Shown one piece after another: positions 5,644-13,317 of a stretch of 43,064 nt of DNA. Source of the stretch: an uncultured Flavobacteriales bacterium (GTDB lineage: Bacteria > Bacteroidota > Bacteroidia > Flavobacteriales_D > Crocinitomicaceae); assembly GCA_905478665.1 (NCBI GenBank), contig CAJQJL010000174.1, forward strand, positions 1-43,064, written 5' to 3'. The notes beneath the pieces are model-generated. The model was not told the origin of the DNA. It saw only the letters and a program-made list of their open reading frames with translations, and searched no databases. Numbering within the stretch: the first letter of the stretch is position 1; every line of letters begins with the position of its first letter. A program made the translations under genes and the position numbers.

Positions 5644-7671
5644 CTAACCTTCTATCTTCTTGATAAACTTCTCTTTACCTAAGTCAATTAATTTAAACCT
5701 CACATCTTTCGTACATGCCAAGAATGTCTCTTCAGATTGATGAAACGATGAAAACACAATAGATTGGCTATTCGTATATTCGCCAAGTCTTTTTAGTAAG
5801 AATTGTAAATCATTGTCTCCCGCTTCTTGTTGTCCAGGTTCATCAAGTATAAAAAGATTGGGGTGATTCCCCCCGAATTCCTCTGAGGTTTCTTTCAATG
5901 CAATTATAAAGCTCCAAATTGCGCGAGTAAAATCACTCGCTGACGAATCGAACTTTAATGAATACCTATCAACCACCGGCATTAAGGTTTCCCTAGAAAT
6001 CGTTATACTTTCTATTGGCTTACTCCTATAATGGAACTCTCCCAGTAAAGATTTGAATTTAGTTTCAAGCTCAGATATTTTTTTGAAGTCAAATGGAGAT
6101 AATAGCTTTGGTATGGATTTCTCTTCTCCTAGTACATGTACCCATTCATCAGAAAGGCGCTTAAACTTTTCTTGAAACAGAGTAAGGTCTTCATACTTTC
6201 TTTGATACAATTCCAATCTCGCCTTCAATTTGATTCTCTTTTCTAACAATTCAATGGAAGGCAACCTATTATCACTAACTAATTGCGTTTTAAGAGATCT
6301 AATCTCACTCCTAGTTTCAGAAATTTTATTGTTAAGAGAATTGATGCCCAAATCATAGTGTTCTATGTCATTTTCATGATTCTGGATATAAATTTTAATT
6401 AAATTAATCTGTGCCTTCAGATAATCAAGATTTTCTTCAATTTGCATCGGCACAATTTCAATATCCTTTGGCAATAAAGAATCATTTAGTCCTTGACTAC
6501 AATAAGGGCAATTATCATGGGCGATTGCAAAGCCCGATTCAGCTCCTTTCTTCTTAACTTTTAAATGATATTCATTTTGCAATTTATCATTTTCAAGTTC
6601 AATGAGTCTTTCTTTGAAAGACTTGTATTTACTAATCGCTAAGTTTTTACGATTAATTTGATTCGACAAATTAATTGAAGCCCCACTTAAAACTTCGTTT
6701 AATTCACTAATTCTATTTTCATTGTCTGATGCTTGATCACCAATGTTGGGGATTTCTATATTCTTTATTTCATTAAATTGACTCTCAAGGTTCTGAATGT
6801 AGTCTGCCAAAACAAAGTTGCGTTCTTCTGTTGGATACAATAAATAAAGAGAATTTGAGGATTCCAAAATGGATGGATTGCTATCTACTCCACGTATTTC
6901 GCATGAAATTTGGTGAGATAAGGACTTCAACTCAGTAAACAGCTCTTTCCATGATTCCAATATTTGGTTTTTCTCCTGTTTGATTAACGATTTTTTTTGT
7001 TGGATTTTCCATGAATCCAAATTTAGAAGGAACTCTAATGCCCTCGTCTCTTTATCCAACAATGAATAATAGGGAATAGTAGCCAAAAAATCAGTCCATC
7101 CAGCTTTTTGCTCAATAATAAAACTTGGGAAAATGTTCTGCAAATATAATTTACGCTGCCTCCCATCTCTATAATTTACATCGGGTAAATTCCAGCCAAT
7201 TAATTTCTCTAAAAATGAATGAAATCCAAATATATTTTCATTATCCGCAGCTCCCTTGTCATGAACATACATTGGAGAAGAATCATATTGATTCGGTTCT
7301 GTCAAAAGTTTTCCATCATAAACCTCCACTAATCCAGGTTTCTTTGATTCACTACTAATAAACCTTTTAACCGTAACTGATTTTACTCCTTCAATCTCAA
7401 GTAGAATATTTGATTCAATAACGTTGGCTTCAATCTTATTACTGTTATCTAAAATCTCACTTTTAAGGACGGATTGCATCGTTTTCTCATTTTTTCCACC
7501 TATTAATTCTTCGAGACCAAGACAATATAAAATTGATTGAAACAATGTGCTTTTACCCGTCGAGTTAAACCCCTTTAAAATGGTCAAGCCATCAGAAAAC
7601 GTGAGAAGGGGAGTACCATAAACCCCCTTATCAGTTGTGATTGTCACTTTTAACGCTTTTATTTTAAACAT
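5644..7671 (-). CDS. Rad50/SMC-like ABC ATPase with zinc-hook motif (ABC-3C system ATPase)
   Basis: The 675-residue protein is a long-coiled-coil ABC ATPase. Walker A is GFNSTGKST at residues 34-42; a CPYC motif near residue 386 lies at the tip of two long coiled-coil arms (~220-370 and ~400-540), as in the Rad50 zinc hook; Walker B is LFILDEP near residue 609, followed by a D-loop and an H-loop-like SSFHQSE. A canonical LSGGQ signature is not visible (DFTRAIWSFI occupies that place), as is common in divergent AAA_23/AAA_15 members. The start overlaps the upstream gene by 8 bp, and that gene follows a third by 2 bp, so the three are one operon. ABC ATPases coupled to a small 'middle component' and a variable effector were described by Aravind and colleagues as ABC-3C conflict systems; this fits. 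Confidence 0.85.
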   Translation of the reverse strand: MFKIKALKVTITTDKGVYGTPLLTFSDGLTILKGFNSTGKSTLFQSILYCLGLEELIGGKNEKTMQSVLKSEILDNSNKIEANVIESNILLEIEGVKSVTVKRFISSESKKPGLVEVYDGKLLTEPNQYDSSPMYVHDKGAADNENIFGFHSFLEKLIGWNLPDVNYRDGRQRKLYLQNIFPSFIIEQKAGWTDFLATIPYYSLLDKETRALEFLLNLDSWKIQQKKSLIKQEKNQILESWKELFTELKSLSHQISCEIRGVDSNPSILESSNSLYLLYPTEERNFVLADYIQNLESQFNEIKNIEIPNIGDQASDNENRISELNEVLSGASINLSNQINRKNLAISKYKSFKERLIELENDKLQNEYHLKVKKKGAESGFAIAHDNCPYCSQGLNDSLLPKDIEIVPMQIEENLDYLKAQINLIKIYIQNHENDIEHYDLGINSLNNKISETRSEIRSLKTQLVSDNRLPSIELLEKRIKLKARLELYQRKYEDLTLFQEKFKRLSDEWVHVLGEEKSIPKLLSPFDFKKISELETKFKSLLGEFHYRSKPIESITISRETLMPVVDRYSLKFDSSASDFTRAIWSFIIALKETSEEFGGNHPNLFILDEPGQQEAGDNDLQFLLKRLGEYTNSQSIVFSSFHQSEETFLACTKDVRFKLIDLGKEKFIKKIEG

Positions 7672-8122
7672 TCTTCCATTGACTTATTAAATTATTAATT
7701 CTCTTTTCGGGTATTTTCTTACCAATCAACTGTAAAACAGACTTTTCATTGACAAATAGTTCGTCATCTATGTCAAGTGATTTTGCAAACTCCTTTCCTT
7801 TATCAAGCAGCGAATAGCTGCCATTTTTAAAATCAACGAGTTTTTCCGCGTACGCCAGATTAAGGGCTCTATTTAAGGTTGACTCAATTCCGAAAAAATG
7901 TAGCTTATTTTGGTAGTTTGACGTCACAAACAACTTTAAGTCTTCAAGATTTTTATCTGACTTTAACGCCCAAGAAAAGAGGTGTAGTTTCAAAAGGCTT
8001 GCTTTCCCAGCATATCCATTATAATGCAGAATCAACAAAATTTGAGACACCTTGTACATTGGACGATAATTCGGATATAATGGGGTAGCCCTTTCCGTAA
8101 ATGTTATGAACTTATTCTCCAT
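7664..8122 (-). CDS. Probable middle component of an ABC-3C system
   Basis: The 152-residue product has no signal peptide, membrane helix or catalytic motif. It begins MENKFITFTERATPLYPNYR and looks like a winged-helix-type small helical protein (for example LNLAYAEKLVDFKNGSYSLL resembles the recognition helix plus wing), ending LIGKKIPEKRINNLISQWKN. It lies between the nuclease-like gene (2-bp gap) and the ABC ATPase (8-bp overlap). In ABC-3C systems the equivalent gene encodes the 'middle component' that couples ATPase and effector. Assignment rests mainly on size, position and the winged-helix look. Confidence 0.65.
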   Translation of the reverse strand: MENKFITFTERATPLYPNYRPMYKVSQILLILHYNGYAGKASLLKLHLFSWALKSDKNLEDLKLFVTSNYQNKLHFFGIESTLNRALNLAYAEKLVDFKNGSYSLLDKGKEFAKSLDIDDELFVNEKSVLQLIGKKIPEKRINNLISQWKNV

Positions 8123-8124
8123 CT

Positions 8125-9096
8125 TTAGCTAAAATCTAATGAACATTCCAATACCCAATATGACACTAAATAAGAGGTTAACTCTTCTTTATTCGATTCG
8201 GATAAAAAATGAGGGAACTCATTGTTTAATGCTTCTTTAACTATCTCCTTTATTTCTTTAAGTTTTTCTGGGTTATTGGCTACAGGTATTAAACTTTCGT
8301 GCTTGATTCTTTTTTCTAGAGTCTTTCTTACTCGAACGAATTTCTCATACTGCTTGTCGTATGCATTCGACCAAAGTTTTAAAATGCTCTCTCCGATTAT
8401 ATTGTATTCTATGTTCGAGTCCGTCAACTTTATAATATTTTCGGCGTAGTCCTTTCCATCAACTTTTGAAAATAGTTTTTCGTTCTTTCTTAACCCATTT
8501 TCGACGAACTTATTGTTTTCGTACGTAGCCTTATAGTCTTCTATAAGCTGCGATGAGGGTTCTTCTGCTGGAAAATCTATCCCTCGCGAATTCATTGGAT
8601 ATAAAACCTTGCTTGACGAAATCACCAACGGAATTTCAGGCAGGAAATACTCATAATCTTTTAGGCCAATTTGAAAATCATCATCTATGAAATCCAAATT
8701 CCAACTTTTGACTAGTTTCTCCTTTGTATTACAATGATGGATTAGTTGTTTCGATTTTAATAACGGGGTTGTAAAATGCCAGGTTTTGATTTTATTCCCG
8801 TTTAAAATCTTCTTCAACTTGACTTTATAGTCATACAGTTTTTGAATATCAGTTGTTACTTTATCTCTTTGATGTTCATAGAGTTCCTTGTCTGTGTACT
8901 CTTTTTCAGGACAATAACATTGGTAGGCGTCTCCAATTGAATTAAATCCATCTAATCCACAATCACCATCGCCATCATCAGCAGGAACCGATTTAAAGTT
9001 ATTATGTTGATGCTTTATTTTAAGGCAACTCTGACAAAACTCTTCCCACTCGTCTCCATCCGTAAAAGTTAATCCAATTTGTGGTAAATTAATCAT
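8125..9096 (-). CDS. Restriction-endonuclease-like effector protein of ABC-3C system
   Basis: The 323-residue protein is first in the operon. Its N-terminus carries the pattern GDEWEEFC (13-21), GDGDCGLDG (42-50) and AYQCYCPE (57-64). An acidic residue in the first helix, then D-GLDG, then a Q-x-Y strand is the look of a restriction-endonuclease (PD-(D/E)xK-like) core, as in several defence effectors. A helical connector follows (65-115), and the C-terminal ~170 residues are helical with no named motif, perhaps the part that docks to the middle component. I infer a nucleic-acid-cutting effector held in check by the ATPase complex; the active site is not proven, because a classical E-x-K is not clear. 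Confidence 0.65.
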   Translation of the reverse strand: MINLPQIGLTFTDGDEWEEFCQSCLKIKHQHNNFKSVPADDGDGDCGLDGFNSIGDAYQCYCPEKEYTDKELYEHQRDKVTTDIQKLYDYKVKLKKILNGNKIKTWHFTTPLLKSKQLIHHCNTKEKLVKSWNLDFIDDDFQIGLKDYEYFLPEIPLVISSSKVLYPMNSRGIDFPAEEPSSQLIEDYKATYENNKFVENGLRKNEKLFSKVDGKDYAENIIKLTDSNIEYNIIGESILKLWSNAYDKQYEKFVRVRKTLEKRIKHESLIPVANNPEKLKEIKEIVKEALNNEFPHFLSESNKEELTSYLVSYWVLECSLDFS

Positions 9097-9114
9097 GCAA
9101 TTGTAGATTGATTG

Positions 9115-9185
9115 ATATGCTCACGTTGTTTCACGTAAAGCATATACTTTTCAAAGCTAAGTAACATCTGAACCAATGTCAATAC
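9115..9185 (-). promoter_or_regulatory. Promoter and inverted repeat upstream of the ABC-3C operon
   Basis: On the minus strand TAGCTTTG (9159-9152) is a perfect Bacteroidota -7 element (TAnnTTTG), with an ATTGAC-like -33 region about 20 bp upstream. Between it and the first gene, ATATGCT (9115-9121) and AGCATAT (9139-9145) form an inverted repeat that could bind a regulator. The gap 9097-9504 holds no other supported feature; a short minus-strand frame there has no family resemblance. Confidence 0.5.
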
Positions 9186-9504
9186 GTATAACTACTCAAT
9201 CTTCCCCCCTAAATAGTTGCAACAAATACCTGATTTCCAAAGTCTTTTCACATCCGATTAAACTATTCTTATCTTTAAGAAAGCGGTGGGAATCGTACAC
9301 ACAAAGGATTTCGCCAAAATACCGGTAACCAGTCAGAAGTATGGATCAGGAAAAAGCCATTACGAATGAGGCGATTGCAACACTCGACAACAAATAGCAT
9401 TCGGTCTTCGTATATTGAGTAGTTTGAGAGCATATAAGAATTGTGCAGGTAGCTTTCGTCATACTGCAAAAGATATTGCTAAAGTTTAAATTGATATCAT
9501 AGAA

Positions 9505-9774
9505 TTGAAAAACTCGTTTAAGATAGGACTCAAAATATTTAAATATCTCTTTGTGCTTTACACTTTGATTTATTGGCCATTCGTTATTATCGATGATTTT
9601 GGTTTAATTCAAAAACACTGGTCATCGAATTGGTTGGAATACTTAAGTGGCTATTCAGTTCTGTTTTTGATATATTTTGTAGGTATATCATTGTATTATT
9701 GGATTTCCTGTGTTATTATAATCTTGATTTATCACAAATTAATTAAGCGGACAACTGAAACCAAAGAAGATTAG
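9505..9774 (+). CDS. Small two-helix membrane protein, function unknown
   Basis: The start is a TTG (no ATG lies in frame upstream before a stop). The 89-residue product has two hydrophobic segments (about 12-33 and 50-75) separated by a short loop with Trp and Asn, and a basic-acidic tail KRTTETKED. It has no recognised family. It stands alone between the ABC-3C operon promoter and a repeat-rich gap. Coding status is moderately supported by the coherent membrane-protein composition. Confidence 0.5.
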   Translation: MKNSFKIGLKIFKYLFVLYTLIYWPFVIIDDFGLIQKHWSSNWLEYLSGYSVLFLIYFVGISLYYWISCVIIILIYHKLIKRTTETKED

Positions 9775-9810
9775 AACGCACAATAACCGCACCTACACCC
9801 CGTGCAGGCT

Positions 9811-9870
9811 TCTGCTTCGAGAGCCTCAGGGTTCAGAATAAATCGTTCAGTGTTCAGTTCAGTCTAATTC
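9811..9870. repeat. Interspersed CTTCGAGAGCCTCAGGGTTCAG repeat with AATAAATCGTTCAGTGTTCA tail
   Basis: The repeat core is followed by AATAAATCGTTCAGTGTTCA and GTTCAGT. The same core and tail occur together at about 10894-10940, so the unit copied is longer (~45 bp) than the core alone. Confidence 0.65.
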
Positions 9871-9908
9871 TAGAAATATGTAAATTCGAGAAGCAAACGT
9901 TTTAAAGA

Positions 9909-10304
9909 ATGAAACGCATAATCCAAACAATCATTTTAGCCTCCTTTCCCTTTACGCATTATGCGCAGAGCCCCGAATGCCAAAATTTCAGAATTGGAAA
10001 ATTTCAGAATATTGATAAAGATGGGCCTGGAACATTGATTAAAAGGACTGAAAAGTATCAATTCGAAAAAAATAAAACCAAAGGGACAAAAATTAAACTT
10101 CAAATTAATTGGATCGATGAATGTACTTATCGGCTCAAATTAATAAAAGGAAATAGACAATGGAACAAACTAGATCATGTTCCAAATAGCCCTGATTTAA
10201 TAGTAAAGATTACGGAAACAGGAAGTGATTATTATAAACAGGTATCAGTATTTGAGGGGCTGGAAGATCTTGAGTATGAAAGTAGGCTTAAAATTCTAAA
10301 ATAG
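9909..10304 (+). CDS. Exported small beta-rich protein of unknown function
   Basis: The 131-residue product begins with a signal peptide (MKRIIQTIILASFPFTHYAQ) and continues SPECQNFRIGKFQNIDKDGP. The pattern C-x-NF-x-GKF near the start, ...IKR then alternating hydrophobic strands, and WIDECTYRLKLIKG in the middle resembles a family of small exported Bacteroidota proteins with a lipocalin-like look and two conserved cysteines (C24 and the C in DECTY, possibly disulphide-bonded). No function is known to me. It stands alone, without an obvious operon partner. Confidence 0.7.
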   Translation: MKRIIQTIILASFPFTHYAQSPECQNFRIGKFQNIDKDGPGTLIKRTEKYQFEKNKTKGTKIKLQINWIDECTYRLKLIKGNRQWNKLDHVPNSPDLIVKITETGSDYYKQVSVFEGLEDLEYESRLKILK

Positions 10305-10366
10305 GAGAGGATCGACACAAAATCGTAGCTTTGAAATCGGACAAATAATCTACAAGCATTCAAACC

Positions 10367-10738
10367 ATGCGACTATTTACCAAACTAACAATCATCTTAT
10401 TCTCCCTTATTGGCACGTCGTTTTTTGGAGCCTTGTTGTTTTCAGACAACCTTAAGCAGGTTGAGAAAAGCAAATTTATTGCTCCAACAATCATATTTGG
10501 AATGCTTTGGACTGTCGTTATAAATAGGGTCATCGCTCCGATCCCAATTCCTTTTTTGTCCTTCGCAATTACGAACCTAATTGGCGGGCTAATTCTGGCG
10601 GGCCCTATGTGGAACCATTATATCGACAAAGATTTGGACTTTGTAAAACGACCTATTTGGGGACCATTACTCTCCTTGGTCGTTTTGGCTGGTGCGATAT
10701 TGACTATGCTTTATTGGGCTGGGTACAGGGTGCGATAG
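10367..10738 (+). CDS. Polytopic membrane protein of unknown function
   Basis: The 123-residue protein has four hydrophobic segments (about 6-25, 39-58, 62-82 and 98-120) joined by short loops, with charged residues between the first two (SDNLKQVEKSKF). I recognise no family. It begins ~62 bp after the preceding exported protein but reads as a separate unit; the gap has no terminator. The 3' flank is immediately filled with interspersed repeats. Confidence 0.65.
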   Translation: MRLFTKLTIILFSLIGTSFFGALLFSDNLKQVEKSKFIAPTIIFGMLWTVVINRVIAPIPIPFLSFAITNLIGGLILAGPMWNHYIDKDLDFVKRPIWGPLLSLVVLAGAILTMLYWAGYRVR

Positions 10739-10754
10739 CATATAGATATTGGAT

Positions 10755-11025
10755 GTTACACTTCGTTACTTCACACTTCGACAGGCTCAGTGCAAACTTC
10801 GACTACGCTCAGTGCACAGATGTTGGATAAACCGAACCCTGAGGCTCTCGAAGGGTGGCTTATAAAAATGTAAATGCCTAACTTCTTCTCCCTTCGAGAG
10901 CCTCAGGGTTCAGAATAAATCGTTCAGTGTTCAGTTCAAAGTTCAATGTAAAAGCTCAGGGTTCAGCGCATCACTCATCACTCCACATTCATAACTCATA
11001 ATTCCAAATTCATCATTCACTAAAA
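10755..11025. repeat. Dense cluster of interspersed short repeats
   Basis: This non-coding block holds CACTTCGTTACTTCACACTT, CTTCGACAGGCTCAGTGCAA, CTTCGACTACGCTCAGTGCA, the inverted CCGAACCCTGAGGCTCTCGA (10831-10850), the forward CCCTTCGAGAGCCTCAGGGT (about 10891-10910), and a tail of degenerate ATTCATAACTCATAATTCC-type words (10980-11020). All share the theme CTTCGA-n(3-5)-CTCAG. The gap 10739-11223 holds this cluster and the hairpin at 11037-11067 only. Confidence 0.7.
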
Positions 11026-11036
11026 TCTACCGCGTA

Positions 11037-11067
11037 GAACTACGTGTTTCATTGAAACACGTAGTTC
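11037..11067. terminator. Perfect 14-bp hairpin (possible terminator)
   Basis: GAACTACGTGTTTC, loop ATT, GAAACACGTAGTTC. The stem is perfect; the downstream base run is CTTTCATT, a poor U-tract, so terminator function is uncertain and it may be another palindromic repeat. Confidence 0.45.
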
Positions 11068-11223
11068 CTTTCATTCTCCAACTGTCTAATCTCCCGATGT
11101 TTGTAGGGCAGAACAAAGGAACATTATTCGATTAATTAGCTATACCAATTTTCCTTTTGAATGCGCTGGCGGAATCCGAAAAGCCTCTTTTAAACAGAGT
11201 AGGAAAACTTAACAATTAATATT

Positions 11224-11589
11224 ATGGGATACGGTGGATTCGTGAATATCAAAAATAGCACAACAGATTTAGTACAAGTTCAACTTGGAAGCAGCAAATG
11301 TATGAACGCTGTAGGGGTATGGAATGATGAGTTAATTGCTCCTGGTAGTACATATCCAAGACAGTATATCGAAGCTAGTGCAAGTTTTCCTTCGTGTATG
11401 AACACAGAAAGCTACTTAAATTTCGTTCTAGCCAAGCTCGATACATCTACGGGTAAGTACACTCCTCTGGGAAGCTTTGAAATGTACGAAAGAATGAACA
11501 ACTGGTCGGTAGAAAATGCAACTACTGATATAACGTTCACAACATCAAAAAATGGAGACCAAGAGGTTATTAACATAGTACTTAGCTAA
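11224..11589 (+). CDS. Small beta-rich protein next to a phospholipase C, function unknown
   Basis: The 121-residue product (MGYGGFVNIKNSTTDLVQVQ...) has no signal peptide or membrane segment. Its alternating pattern (VNIKNST-DLVQVQL at the start, ITFTTSKNGDQEVINIVLS at the end) suggests a compact beta sandwich; the opening 'G-F-V-N-I-K-N-S-T' loosely recalls aegerolysin-like and other small cytolysin or lectin folds, but I cannot confirm a family. Two cysteines (SSKC and FPSC) may pair. The next gene encodes a PF04185-type phosphoesterase, with a strong hairpin terminator between the two, so they are neighbours that may be made at different levels. A membrane- or glycan-binding partner for the enzyme is an inference. 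Confidence 0.7.
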   Translation: MGYGGFVNIKNSTTDLVQVQLGSSKCMNAVGVWNDELIAPGSTYPRQYIEASASFPSCMNTESYLNFVLAKLDTSTGKYTPLGSFEMYERMNNWSVENATTDITFTTSKNGDQEVINIVLS

Positions 11590-11621
11590 AGTACTACGTC
11601 TAAAGTCTACATTACCAATGT

Positions 11622-11660
11622 GTTTGCCAAGAATGGATTCATTCTTGGCAAACTATTTTT
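11622..11660 (+). terminator. Terminator between the small protein and phospholipase C genes
   Basis: GTTTGCCAAGAAT (11622-11634), loop GGATTC, ATTCTTGGCAAAC (11641-11653), then TATTTTTAT. The 13-bp stem is perfect. It would end or attenuate transcription before the phospholipase gene. Confidence 0.85.
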
Positions 11661-11680
11661 ATATCAATAGAACTTAAGCT

Positions 11681-13276
11681 ATGTCAAAAATCAAACACAT
11701 CGTATACCTTATGCTTGAAAACCGATCTACGGATCAGGTTCTTGGTTGGCTATACGACGCAGCAAATCCTCCACTTGTAAATATTCCTGAGCAAAGTCCT
11801 CCCACTTATGATGGGCTAAGCACTGATTTTTACAATTTGGATTCAAAGGGAAATAAGCAATACGTTGTAAAAGGAACAAACAACAACATGAACGTTCCAA
11901 TTCACGATCCGCATGAGGAATTTAGCCATGTTACTTCTCAAGTGTTTGGCAGTAATGGCAGTATCCTTACGCCCCTCACTCCTGAGCCAGCAACAATGGG
12001 CGGGTTCTATCAAGATTTTGAAACCTTCAATTACTTTCCTGAACAAATCATGCAATCGTATACGCCTGAAGAGCTTCCAGTACTGAATGGACTGGCGAAG
12101 AACTTTGCGGTTTCTGATCAGTATTTTTGCTCTGTCCCAACACAAACAAACTGCAACAGGGCATTTGCGGCATGTGGAAATTCATTGGGAATGAACGCAG
12201 GTACAAATCAGCTAGAAGCGTGGGTAAACAACCGAGGAACAAATTATTCATGGCCGGGCATAAGTGAACCAAAGGGACCACAATTCAATCAAAAAACGCT
12301 GTGGAATGTGCTCTCTGAAAATGGATTGGGTACAACATCAGACTGGATGCAGTATTACAGTGATGGAACCTTGTTCGAGGACATTTTGGGACTTGACGGA
12401 TATTCATACACCCGAGATTTGATGAATCAATTGCAAGATCCGAAGTTTGACGCTCATTTTGACAGTATGGATGCTTTCCTTGCAAACGCCAAAGCAGGAA
12501 CCCTTCCGAAATTTAGTTTTCTGGAACCTTCATGGGGTCTGGAAGTTCCTTTCTTGTTGTGGGATATCGGGTTTCCGGGGACAGATTATCATCCGCCAAC
12601 AAATTTAGCACCTGGTGAAAAATTTGTGCAAAGCATTTATGAAGCGTTGACATCCAACAAAGATGCCTGGGCAGAAACCTTGTTTATAATCAATTTTGAT
12701 GAGCACGGAGGTACATACGATCATGTGCCAACACCTTGGGGAGCAAAAGCACCTTGGGCAAATCCAGCGGATGGAACTCCGTCACCTGCTGCAAGCGAGG
12801 GCAATTTCAATTTCGATCGTTTTGGTGTACGTGTTCCCTTGATCTTGGTTTCTCCACAAATTAAACAGTCGACGGTGTTTAGAGCAGAAGGAGATACGCC
12901 TTACGATCATACGTCTGTTATTGCGACCATACTCAAACTCCTTGAAATTCCACAAGAAAAATGGGAATTGGGAAGCAGAACGGCCAATGCGCCTACGTTT
13001 GAAAATGTACTGTCTTCTGATCCTCCAAGAACTGATATTCCCGTTATTGAAGCCAATAGTGCGGGCGATGAATCCAGTTTGGACAGAACTACAATCCCAC
13101 CAAATGATATTCAATTGCGAATGGTGAGAAGTTTAATCGCCCAAGCAATTGAGAAGAAAGGATTGAATGAAGAAACGGTGAACAACTTGGCGCTAGGGTC
13201 AATGGAAAACCAAAAAACACTTTCTGAATTGACCCGTTTGTTCATCGAAATAATGGGGAAGATTAAAGTACTGTAA
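11681..13276 (+). CDS. Phosphoesterase-family enzyme (phospholipase C / acid phosphatase type)
   Basis: The 531-residue protein shows the marks of the bacterial phosphoesterase family PF04185: IKHIVYLMLENRSTDQVLGW at the N-terminus (the ENRS-D metal-binding start), a PTQTNCNRAF segment where the family carries its Thr/Ser nucleophile, and NFDEHGGTYDHVPTPWG (about residue 350), the metal-binding DEHGG-YDH motif, with RFGVRVPLILVSPQ and PYDHTSVIATILKL after it. Members hydrolyse phosphatidylcholine or other phosphate esters. Unusually there is no Tat or Sec signal peptide: the protein starts directly at the catalytic domain. It has a helical C-terminal tail. Preceded by a small beta-rich protein gene. 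The enzyme class is sure, the substrate not. Confidence 0.85.
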   Translation: MSKIKHIVYLMLENRSTDQVLGWLYDAANPPLVNIPEQSPPTYDGLSTDFYNLDSKGNKQYVVKGTNNNMNVPIHDPHEEFSHVTSQVFGSNGSILTPLTPEPATMGGFYQDFETFNYFPEQIMQSYTPEELPVLNGLAKNFAVSDQYFCSVPTQTNCNRAFAACGNSLGMNAGTNQLEAWVNNRGTNYSWPGISEPKGPQFNQKTLWNVLSENGLGTTSDWMQYYSDGTLFEDILGLDGYSYTRDLMNQLQDPKFDAHFDSMDAFLANAKAGTLPKFSFLEPSWGLEVPFLLWDIGFPGTDYHPPTNLAPGEKFVQSIYEALTSNKDAWAETLFIINFDEHGGTYDHVPTPWGAKAPWANPADGTPSPAASEGNFNFDRFGVRVPLILVSPQIKQSTVFRAEGDTPYDHTSVIATILKLLEIPQEKWELGSRTANAPTFENVLSSDPPRTDIPVIEANSAGDESSLDRTTIPPNDIQLRMVRSLIAQAIEKKGLNEETVNNLALGSMENQKTLSELTRLFIEIMGKIKVL

Positions 13277-13283
13277 TTGATAA

Positions 13284-13317
13284 AAATGAGCTCAGGTAGT
13301 ACTACTTGGGCTCATTT
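13284..13317. terminator. Bidirectional terminator between convergent genes
   Basis: AAATGAGCTCAGGTAGT (13284-13300) pairs with ACTACTTGGGCTCATTT (13301-13317), with two G-U pairs and AT-rich flanks on both sides. It serves the phospholipase gene on the plus strand and the response-regulator gene on the minus strand, and its right arm reaches into the last bases of the regulator gene. Confidence 0.8.

Noticed and set aside
9275-9469. 64-residue minus-strand frame between the ABC-3C operon and the small membrane protein
   Set aside because: Composition is unlike a membrane or soluble protein, no family resemblance, and no promoter or partner.
10609-10830. 73-residue plus-strand frame overlapping the membrane protein gene
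   Set aside because: It is the +2 frame of the 10367-10738 gene continuing into the CTTCGA repeats.
12782-13114. Minus-strand frame of 110 codons inside the phospholipase gene
   Set aside because: Shadow of a strongly coding region on the other strand; composition has no protein-like domain.
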